Source: Yponomeuta sedellus
Lineage: Eukaryota; Arthropoda; Insecta; Lepidoptera; Yponomeutidae
Direction: 5' to 3'
Assembly (NCBI GenBank): GCA_934045075.1
Contig: OW203736.1
Coordinates: 17,434,805 to 17,498,804 of the forward strand
DNA: 64,000 nucleotides
Positions within the stretch are counted from its first letter, which is position 1. Each line of letters begins with the position of its first letter. This document shows, piece by piece, positions 55,033 through 64,000 of the stretch. A program made the translations under genes and the position numbers. The notes under the pieces were generated by a model. It was not told the origin of the DNA. It saw only the letters and a program-made list of their open reading frames with translations, and did no database searches.

Positions 55033-55670
55033 CAAACAAATTATAAAACTCAAACGTTTTCTTTTAGATACCTATATAACTAAAATAATCACCAGAAAGT
55101 ACCATGGTACAATTAAAACAAAAACGCGCAAGTCTTCTTTTAAAAAACTCAAAATATCAACAAAACAAAACTTAATATTTAAAGGTCAACGTAACGTAAA
55201 AGATTTATCAGGTGGGTACAAAATTAATTATCAGGTATGTCTTTTGCTAGGCAAATACAAAATTAAATATCAATAATACCCAGGTACAACTAACGAGGTT
55301 GATACAAACTAAAGAGCCTCGCAAAACAAAATAACACTATGCAATATAAATAGGTAACAATAGAGCAACAGTAAGTTATTAACATACAAATTATAAAACT
55401 CTAACGTTCTCTTTTATACTTTAATTTAAATAATCAACAAAGTACCATGGTGTACCAGAAATTAAAACAATTAAAACAAAAAAAACACGCGAGTCTTCTC
55501 AACTCGGCCTTACAAAATCAAAATAACACTGTAATAGAAATAGGTAATAAAAATAGAGCAACAGTAAGTTATTAACATACAAATTATAAAACTGAAAACT
55601 TTTCTTTTAGATACCTATATAACTAAAATAATCAACAAAAGTACCATGGTACAACTACAATATTTTCATA
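55033..55670. repeat. Irregular tandem repeats downstream of pogo 1
   Basis: CAAATTATAAAACT starts three related units at about 55033, 55384 and 55579, each followed by TTTTAGATACCTATATAACT or a variant and by AGTACCATGG. Between them AGAGCAACAGTAAGTTATTA occurs twice (about 55362 and 55556). Lengths vary because units carry deletions. Confidence 0.7.
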
Positions 55671-55828
55671 ATTAAAACTGTTTTTACACGGATTTATGCT
55701 CGTTTATTACATTTTTTACAAAATTTCAACGTTTCGGCACTTTTTCAGGTGCCGTGGTCTCGGATACAATATTTTCCTTTAAAACATATCAAAATATTTT
55801 TGAAATTGCAATACGTAATATTTTTAGG

Positions 55829-58538
55829 TCAACGTAGTTTCAAAGAAGATAAATCAAACGGAAAGCAATATTTTGGTCTGGAGGAAGTGCCAACCATCGA
55901 TGGCTTGGGTAAAATATACTTGATATCATTCTCTTTAACTATAGAAAGATCAGGTTTATCTGGTACATGGAATCTTTCTGTTCCAGGTTTGCGTCTAAGG
56001 AAAGATACATAGTATTCCAGATCGTATTTTCTACTCTCCAAGACCTTCCCGATATATAACGATCTTAGTTTTTTTGTTACAAATTGCACTATAACATATT
56101 CTCCTTCAAGTGCGGGGCGAGGTAATGGTTTTGTTAGATGATTCTCTGTCAACACAAACTTTTCATTTTCATTATCTTGGTTATAATATCGCTATATTCT
56201 TCTGAGTCTGTTAGCTTTATTTCTCTGTCATCTTCTGTTTCTTCTTCGTCATCGCTTTGCAAAACTTTTCGAACTGTTTTTTCTTTTTTGAAGCTTTTTT
56301 CTGTTTCACAGCACTTTTTTCTTCTTCTATTAAAAGTTTCTCCGGCGTGTCGGTTGCAATCATACTGCGTTCAGCTTTGCGTCGTTTTCTGTTAGTACTT
56401 CTTGGTCCGGCTTTTACAGGATTTCTAAATACAAAAGGAGATATAAAAGAGCCAGATGTTGAAACTGTAGCTGCAGGTGTTTGGGCTATTTTAGAATTTA
56501 TCGACTCTTCGGTAATATTTAATAAAGGTAAACGTGGAGGGGTAGTTGTGCAAGTTTCAACTGATGGTACTTCATTTTCAGATGCTTGAGATTGCTCATG
56601 TAATTGTTGATATAGAGCAACCTCTGGAAGCATTATAATCTTGTATGAAAGATTTTTAGCCTCCAGAACAAGAAAACTTTTGTATACTTCTTTTTCTATG
56701 AAATAAACAGTTAAAATTTTAATTTTTTTTTTAACTACTTCAGAACTGCTATTGTTTGTAAGGCTAACTTGCGGAAACTCCACACCGCTACCAGATAAGA
56801 GCCGTGATATAAATTGACCTGCCTGAACTTGAAGTGTTGCTGGTTTGACATTTACAGATATGGTTGTTTCATTTAAATGAAATGAAGCCGCAGTGCTCAG
56901 ATCATTATCAGATTTTGGTGTTGTGGTAGTGGGCTCATGTAACAATAATCTTGATAATTGTGCCGTATCCTTTGTAGTGTGTATAATTTCATGCAAACCC
57001 GTTAGTTCTTCTGATGATGATTCTATTATTAGATCCGTTTCTGGTTCATTTGGCTGAGTCTGCGAGAATGAAGTTCCAGACATTTCATTTAAACTTGTCA
57101 TGTTGGACTGTTTGGGACTGTGTACGTGTGGACGATTCTCAGGAACAACTGGCTGAGTCGGCGAGGATGAACTTTCAGGCATTTCATTTAAATTTGTCAC
57201 GTTAGACTGTGTGGGCCTGTGTAAATGTGGGCAGTTCTCTGAAAAAATTGGCCCAGTATAAGAAACACCTTCTTCTCGAGGGGCGCAATCTCGACATGGC
57301 CGGTCGGTTACGGAACTTGGGAGAAAATCTTTGTCTGTAAATATTAATTTGTCTAATGGATGTATTCCACATTTGGCAAACGATTTGGTAATATTTAATG
57401 GGGTCATAGCCGTTTGAAAAGCAATACTAATGATTTCTCCCAAATCGTAAATCGTAATAGGCTTGCCCGGATGTCTCATGAGCCAAGAATCAATAGCGGC
57501 ATTATAATATATCTTAAAAGGGCCATATATCCCTACATCTAGAGGCTGCAGCTTGGCCGAAGTATGAGGGTGTAAAGTAAGAATATGAACGCCCGCGTCC
57601 TTAGCCTTATTCAATGCTTCTAAACACAGATGGGATTCATGATTATCCATAATCAGGATGCATTGTCATGGATTGTCTTTAGATGCATTTTGTTTGAAAT
57701 GTTTAATAACTGCCGGAAAGATTGTACTATTCATCCAGCCTGTAGGCGCAGCTAGTCCAAGAGTGCCAGGTGGCGTGTTTTTTACCATGTGCTCCTTAAA
57801 ATTTTTTCTTGGAAAAACCATTACTGGCGGTAAAGCATTGCCGCTGGCTGAAATTATGCAACAAGTTGTAACCAACGTTCCTCTTCCTCCGCTTGTGACT
57901 TTTCCTATGCATTTCCGTCCTTTGGCAGCTACAACTTTTTGGGGCTTCTGAACTGTCGTGGTTGATGTCTCGTCGAGGTTGAAAATTCTAGTTCCATCTG
58001 CAAATCTAGGGTTCCTCTTGATAAGGTTCTCCAAGTTTTCGAAAAAAGTTGCCACATTTTTTTGATTAAAAGACGTTGCTCTGGCGAGACTGCATGGTTC
58101 TGGTCTTCGAGTAGTAAGATTGTGCCTGCGCTTAAAAGAAAAGAGCCAATCTTTTTCTGCCATCTGATTTTTCTGCCTTGAGTCAGGCATTTTTATGTTG
58201 TTGATTTGAGCGCATTGATATGCTAATTGTCTGCATTCTTTGGACGTCAATCCATAAAACAATAAAGCACTGTGATTGATGTATTCTTTTAGCTCGTTTT
58301 CCTGTGTCGCCGTGAAAACTTTATTTACGGAGTAGTTGGGTTGTAAACGCTGTCCCTCAAGTGATGCAGCGTCTTTAGTTTTCCAATAATAACGCTTTAA
58401 TGTAGCAAATGGGACTTTTACATCTTTAGATGGCTGGCGCATCGACACTCCAGTTCTGATTAAATTTATGCCACGTCGAATGTCATCTTCGGAGTTGTTT
58501 CCTATTTTCCGACCAGTGTCGCTCTTGCGACGCGGCAT
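55829..58538 (-). pseudogene. Pogo 1 transposase with tudor/chromo-like C-terminus, lightly damaged
   Basis: 58538-57666 begins MPRRKSDTGRKI and has a psq-type helix-turn-helix, a CENPB-like part (AEKDWLFSFKRRHNLTTRRP), FADGTRIFNLDETSTTTVQK (first Asp) and ALPPVMVFPRKNF. A single TGA after SKDNP (57669-57667) interrupts; the same frame continues QCILIMDNHESHLCLEAL (second Asp) and HTSAKLQPLDVGIYGPFKIY (third Asp) to 56217, with a long Ser/Pro-rich linker. After two frame changes (56217-56150) a compact domain reads LEGEYVIVQFVTKKLRSLYI, GKVLE, YYVSFLRRK and DIKYILPKPS, ending at 55829. All three catalytic Asp survive. Confidence 0.85.
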
Positions 58539-58666
58539 TCTAAAACAAAAATGTTAGTCGATTCTCAAAAGTTGACTGTTAAATAATGCCATTAGGCAAA
58601 AGTTCACCAGACACAATGTTTGAGCAAATATTTTAAATTAATAAACATACTAGGCTTGCGGCTATA

Positions 58667-59056
58667 GTCGGTTCATTTTAATAGGTTCCTTTTGACAATT
58701 TACAAAACTTTTGATGATATTATAACCTTGTACGGGAGGCGACCTAATATATCAATAATAGGTACAAGTTATAAATAAAACAAATTGCAATGTGTAATAA
58801 ACATAGCCCTATGAAATGATAATTAATGTAAATAATTAGCCCATATTCAGATGTTCTATTTTTATGAAAATTTAATCGATTCACTAATATATGAGTTAGT
58901 GTTTCGTAATCGATAATTACTACTAGGCCACTTCACTACGAAAATCAGTTTGACATTTGTCAAAAGGGTATTCGTAATCGATAATTACTATTAGGCCACT
59001 TTACTACGAAAATCAGTTTGACATTTGTCAAGAGAGACCTATTAAAATGAACTGAC
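58667..59056. mobile_element. TA-flanked MITE with internal 68-bp tandem repeat
   Basis: 390 bases. The left end GTCGGTTCATTTTAATAGG (58667) and right end CCTATTAAAATGAACTGAC (ending 59056) are inverted repeats with one mismatch in 19. TA abuts both ends (58665-58666, 59057-59058), as for Tc1/mariner or pogo MITEs. Near its right end a 68-bp unit beginning TTCGTAATCGATAATTACTA is present twice (58903 and 58971). No coding capacity. Confidence 0.88.
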
Positions 59057-59059
59057 TAA

Positions 59060-59556
59060 TGATGATGATTAAAATTTTACTGATGTAGGTAATTACTATT
59101 TGTGATGAAAAGTACGTTATGATAATAAAATATCTTTAAATCTATAATTTTTTTGTACTTCCCTTACAAAATGATAATTCAAAACCAATATTTTCTATTG
59201 GAAGAATAAAAAAACTTAAAGGTGGAAAGACTTTCATCAGCTTAACTTTTATGCACGAACAGATACATCAGTAAAATTTTAGATAGTGATAAAAAAATAC
59301 CCTGCATGTCCAAAGCTTTTGTTTGGAACGGCTTATCTAGTAGGTACATAAGTAGGTGGGTCATTCTTCTTTTTAACCTACATGTTGTTAAAATTTTTAC
59401 TCAAATCAAAAAAAATATATATAACGCGTTCTAGTCAAGTCTTACATGTTTTCTGACAGCTAAATGTCTATTCTATTTGAAAAAGTTGTTGGCCGCGAAG
59501 TTTACAAATTATTGTAAGATTTTCAAGGTCTTAAAGATGAATTGGGCTAATAATTG
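59060..59556. other. No recognised gene
   Basis: AT-rich spacer between the MITE and the next element. No motif, RNA gene or repeat seen. Confidence 0.35.
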
Positions 59557-62500
59557 TACAGCTCCGTCACAATATCTTTTATTTTTTTGTATCAAATAGT
59601 TTAACTCCAATAACTTGAAAATTATTTATTACAATAATAATCAAATGGTCCTTTTAGAAAACCTACAAAGCAAAACTTCTGTATATAATAATATATAATA
59701 TTTTTAATCTTATACCACTCTGTCACAATTGCAGCTAGTTTGAAGTATATTTTTGCTATAATTCAATTTTAACCACTTCTAGCACAGAAATATTAATGTC
59801 GTAGACTATATTAAAGTTAACTATTTTTAATATGATGTTTCAGAAATTGTACTATTTATAACAAAATATAAAAAGGACTACATACATTTTACAACCAGGA
59901 GACATTATCGTGACAGAGTGGTAGAGTAGGTGACAGAGTTGTTATTCTATAAAATATCAGGCTGTATTTTGAATTAAAATCGGTTTTTAACAGTCTTCAG
60001 CTTTCTTAAATCGATACTTACATATTAATAAAATCATATTGCAGAACCTTTGGAATGAGAGATCAGTACAAATTATAGTATCATTAAATTATAAGACTCT
60101 TAACTTGTCTCAATTAAATAAAAATAATAAAATGTCTATGTTGACTGAAAAATTAAAATAAAATAATAATCATCAACAACAAATTACTTTCTCCACAAGT
60201 CATACTAGTCCTTATTAGTCTTACTTTTCGAACACTGGCAAAGGTTCATCAAATTTGAAAAACTGTCTTCTTCCTTTCTTAACTACCTTGGGATTTGGTA
60301 GAATTTTAATCAAATCCTCATACGGAACATGAGATAAGTCATTCTCCACTAATTTAAACAATCTTCCACAATCATCGACTGTTTTGAGGAACATCACCAG
60401 AACATCGCCTTCTACGTCCACGTTCCTTTTTTTACTCCAGCGTATGTGTATTGAACATTCCTTTCACTTTTTACTTTAACGAGTACATGTACACCGTCTT
60501 GTATATTCCTTGGATGTATGTCCTCAAGGTGAAGTGTTTCATAAGAAGTACTAGAAACGGCAATTGGATTAGAGGAATCTTTGTCTTTATATGTAGCCAA
60601 TGGCTGGTCTTCATCACATGATTCATCCGGGCCATACACAGTATCATAAAAACTTTTTCGAGGCATCCCAATTTTGTTCGTAATATCAGTGAGCGACAAA
60701 TCCTCCATCTCTTGAATTACAACGTCGTCTTTTTTTTTCATTAGGAAACAAGTTCTCCAAAATATTGTCAATGTTGGATTCTGTTTTAGGCAGAGGCGAA
60801 TAAGTTTTAGGAACGTGACACGAACAGAACTGTTCACAAAAACAACTCAGAACCCTATAGTTTAAGATACCACGAGTTTCTGAGAACATTTGGTGGATTT
60901 GCATGGTTCTTTTTAGTGGTAAAATATTGCTTGGAATAGTCGATGCTACGTTGTCTATGTATTCGTCTGCCACCAAAAACAATTTAATTTTGCTGGTATC
61001 TTTAAGGGAGGAAAAGAATTCTAACACATCTCCGATATCTTTGCCTCTTGCTACAAAAGCATCAGCTTGGCGTTTTAACGCTCCACCAACACCATCAGCA
61101 GCTCCCTTTCCATGTCCTGTTTCAAAAAAATTCCAAGTTATTTTACGAAACTTGTATTGTTCAAAAAACCGGTACGCCATTAGGTAAAAGTTAATCTTTT
61201 GCTTATACTGGGTAGCTGGTCCATCAGAAAAAAAATGTACAGTCGTTACAGTTGGATGATTTGTTTGAACTTCAGAGAGAACTGGATTAAGGTGAGCCCA
61301 GATCGCAGAAGGTCCATGGTTCTGATTAGACGACACAGAGCAGTATGAAGTAACTTGTTTTGTTTGTTCTTCAGCAGAAAAATGGTACATCACAGCTGTA
61401 TGCAGGGTAACTTGTTTACGAGAACCACCAAAATGATGAGACTGGACTTTGGAGTGGTACTTGCAGTTATAGTTCTCACTAAAATCTATATGCAAAGCTA
61501 CTTCACTCTCTGTTAAACCGTCGATGCATTGTCGAAAAGCTTTATATTGATGTTTTATATTGTAGATATGGGTTTTGAAAGTTTGGAGGACGTTCTCAAA
61601 TTTTTGAATCAACTCTTCGACTGTAAGCTTTTCAGTAACTGGTAATTTTTTTGGTGATCTTCACCTTTTTCCCTAATTTTTCCACTACTTCACTTTTTCT
61701 TGTTCACTGTCTTAAGTCTACAATAGATTTCAGATTAGTTTTATCATAATTTATAGACCGTTTATTGCACTCAGAACAAATTCCTTTCATACATGATTCT
61801 GAATTAACAGAACATACTAGTGTTTCCAGGACTGCATTCGTATCTTTTTGCATAATCACTTCATTCCTATGTAAAACATCGACAACATAGGTCATATTTA
61901 CATGTAGCTTGCATAGGCAAGTGTCCCTTCCATCGACAGTAAGTGGTTTTACGTAAAATGGTCTATGTTTTGTAAAGTAGCTGTAGTGAAATTTTACGCT
62001 GCTATTTTCTCTTTAAAAGACTTAGTACAGATTTCTCATGGAGTCCAATAAAAATCTTTTTTGCACTTTGTTTTTTCTGTGCGTCACAGTCTCCTTCTTC
62101 CCAGCTGTAGCTCTCGTTACATCATCACGCATAAAGAACTGTTGAATTTTCTCAACAAGATCAGTTTTTTGTGGCAGAACGCTTTTATACCTTAAAGGTC
62201 TGCTACACCTAAGGTGTCTCTTACTAATTGAGTCTGTAATCTAGATTCTTTTGTAATGCTAGTTGAAGTAAAGATTGGATAAGGCGTTTTTCTTTACGAC
62301 TTTTAACAGTTTGGTATCGTAATTTAATGGCGTTGGAAAGGACACTATATTTGTTTTCATTCTTACTGTTGTTTTCATCTTTGTTGTTGCCTTCTTTTTT
62401 GGATTTTCTGTGTAATCTTTTCTTGTATTTTCGAACTTTCTTCTCTAATTCTTCTATTTTATCTTGTAATCTAATATTATCTCTGTATAACTTTTTTCTA

Positions 62501-63082
62501 TCTTTTTTCATTCTCTTCCTCCCCCTTGTGCTAGATACTTCTGAATTAGTTGGTGTTGCAGAATGAAGACGCATTTGTGGATCTACTGGTATTGGCGATG
62601 GAGCCGGAGTGTTCAACAGTACGTTTTCAAGCATTTGTTTATTCTTTCTTTTTTTATTTTGTTGTTGCCATTTTCTCTTCATCATACGATGTTCTCTCAC
62701 GGTCATGTCAGCCACAAGCTTCTTACGAGTATGAATCTCTCGAGATCTTTACGTTTCACTTCAGCTACCTTTTCTGGATCATTTTTTCGTTTCTCCCGGC
62801 AACGCCGCTGTCTTTCTGCTGCTGTTAGTGCCTTCTTTTTCACCATGATATTATCTTGAATAAGAAAATATGTAAATAAGTATGTTTACATTAGAAAAAT
62901 ATTATATAAACTTCATATCGAAACAGTTACCATAATAAGAACTGATCCTATTTCAACAGATTCTTATATTTCATTAGATAATATAAATATTGAATTCTTG
63001 GCAATTTTTTACCTCTCCGTCACGTACTTTACCACTCCGTCACAATTTGTTTGTTACGGAGTTGTAGCGTGACAGAGGGGTA
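59557..63082. mobile_element. Unclassified DNA transposon with CTCCGTCAC end motifs
   Basis: Both flanks of a single minus-strand gene carry copies of a motif close to TACCACTCCGTCACAAT. Left: 59557 (TACAGCTCCGTCACAA), 59713, 59909 (inverted), 59929 (inverted). Right: 63011, 63031, 63053 (inverted TTACGGAGTTGTA), 63067 (inverted GTGACAGAGGGGTA). TACAGCTCCGTCACAA and the complement of TTGTTACGGAGTTGTA match in 14 of 16 and may be the terminal repeats. No target duplication is clear, so the exact borders are uncertain. The protein resembles Sola-type or related unclassified transposases (from memory, unchecked). Confidence 0.55.
60221..62846 (-). pseudogene. Putative transposase of the CTCCGTCAC element (broken)
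   Basis: N-terminus MVKKKALTAAERQRRCREKR from 62846, then MADMTVREHRMMKRKWQQQN in another frame and a Lys-rich coiled coil (62530-62380). Next LVEKIQQFFMRDDVTRATAG and KVQKRFLLDSMRNLY (62150-62030), then a Cys-containing part with CMKGICSECNKRS. The core frame 61612-60686 reads SEVALHIDFSENYNCKYHSK, TVTTVHFFSDGPATQYKQKI, ITWNFFETGHGKGAADGVGG and ALKRQADAFVARG. DFSEN, SDGPATQYK and GHGK...D suggest an RNase H-like active site (inference). After frameshifts at an A-run near 60735 and at about 60425, a C-terminal domain (DGVHVLVKVKSE, DVLVMFLK, YEDLIKILPNPK) ends at 60221. Confidence 0.65.
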
Positions 63083-63356
63083 AATCTCACTTACAAAAAC
63101 GATAATATATAAACGTCACCATAAAATACAAATCTAACAGGTTGGCATGAAAGTGTTTATTATTACTTAAAAGTTAAATAATAAGAAGTAATTATAATTA
63201 ATACATTTTTGTCCAATACTTACGTGACGAAGTTGTCGCCGAATAAACACACGCACCTTCTCGTTGCAAAACCAAGAATTATAAATTCGGTAGGGTTGCC
63301 AATAAAAAATCGGTAGCTTTCGGTAGATTTTTATTTGTATCAATTTTGAAAAATTA

Positions 63357-64000
63357 TTATTTATACCATCCTTGAGACGAAATTTTACTGAACATGGCTT
63401 TAGGTATATTAAAATCATAGCAGTTTTTATCGCCTATGTGTCTCTTCGCATGCAAAAGCTCAACTAAGGCATCGGTTGACAGGCGGTTGCGGTTTTTAGT
63501 TTTTATTAAATTTACTGCAGAAAAAATCCTTTCCACGTTTGCAGATGAGTGCGGTAAAGATAAAATATGAAAAACGAATGAAGTCACTAATCCGAATAAA
63601 GGTGTTCCGTCACCGCCTTTCATTTGAGCCACATTTGCCCAGAAATCTTCGGCATCATCTTTAAACATATTAATTTATTGAGTGTTCCTAAGCAGGCGCC
63701 ACTGTGTATCTATGTCCTGGTAGTCTTTCGCACCAACGAGTCCGGGAAATGCTCTGCAGAGTGGGATTAGACTTGGGTGAATTCCTTTTTTTACATTTTC
63801 TGGAGCCAAAACATTTAAGTCATTCAGTGGGTTGTTTTTTAGGGGAAATCTTTGAATAATTTGCTCAGAAGCTTCAATATAAAACTGTAGACATCTTGTT
63901 TGAAATAAATTCAACTGATCTGCAGTCAAACTGTTATTATTCAGTACAGTATCCATAACTTTTGCTCCGAAGTACATCTCATGTATATCCAAAAAGTTAT
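63357..64000 (-). pseudogene. hAT-family transposase C-terminal relic at the window edge
   Basis: The frame entering at the right edge reads AFPGLVGAKDYQDIDTQWRL and LRNTQ. A TAA follows (63674-63672 region), then INMFKDDAEDFWANVAQMKG, TSFVFHILSLPHSSANVERI and FSAVNLIKTKNRNRLSTDAL: the hAT dimerisation domain with its LPxSSAxVERxFS signature. The stop makes it a pseudogene. Only the C-terminal third lies in the window. It is not closely similar to the ZMYM1-like relic at 15-16 kb. Confidence 0.8.

Overview
This window is eukaryotic and looks like transposon-dense insect heterochromatin, probably lepidopteran. The lepidopteran call is an inference: it rests on short LINE tails of the RTE kind (phrases such as CATAGGCCTCTCCCAA and CCCAGCAGTGG, plus GATGAT-type 3' microsatellites) that I recall as common in moths and butterflies, and on high AT content. 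There are no ribosome-binding sites, operons or CRISPR arrays. Coding regions carry GT-AG introns and poly(A) signals. I recognise no convincing host gene; almost every coding stretch belongs to a mobile element.

Layout. 0.25-4.0 kb: Jockey-type LINE (copy A), minus strand, 3'-truncated. 5.8-6.9 kb: decayed piggyBac. 6.96-11.57 kb: a PIF/Harbinger element with two convergent multi-exon genes, both of which splice into open frames. 11.85-14.50 kb: a second piggyBac with TIRs and ATAA duplications. 15.1-16.85 kb: relics of a hAT (ZMYM1-like), a possible piggyBac scrap and a Copia gag with its primer site. 17-25.3 kb: head-to-tail Jockey-type LINEs (D, B, C), with B split by a Gypsy-type LTR element whose LTRs are near-identical but whose RNase H region is gone. 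26.7-27.1 kb: a 208-bp tandem duplication. 27.4-32.2 kb: two relics of one DDE transposase family, a CR1-like LINE 3' end and tRNA-like repeats. 34.2-36.1 kb: a broken SAP-SWIM-YqaJ nuclease gene. 39.4-42.0 kb: a TIR-bounded element encoding a DUF7869-like protein. 42.0-43.2 kb: a Penelope-like element with a GIY-YIG domain. 44.2-53.6 kb: a nest in which a piggyBac holds an RTE LINE and is cut by a second Harbinger, which holds a pogo element, which holds a hAT MITE. 55.8-58.5 kb: another pogo transposase with a tudor/chromo-like C-terminus. 58.7-59.1 kb: a TA-flanked MITE. 59.6-63.1 kb: an unclassified element whose protein ends in a domain resembling that of the pogo protein. 63.4-64 kb: a hAT relic running off the edge.

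The region is best read as layers of insertion. Target-site duplications fix the order of several events. The Harbinger at 7-11.6 kb is the only element whose genes all appear open. The candidates for less-described biology are the DUF7869-like transposon, the shared C-terminal domain of two unrelated transposases, the tRNA-like repeat family with inverted ends, and the SAP-SWIM-YqaJ gene. All family calls come from reading translations by eye; no database search was run.
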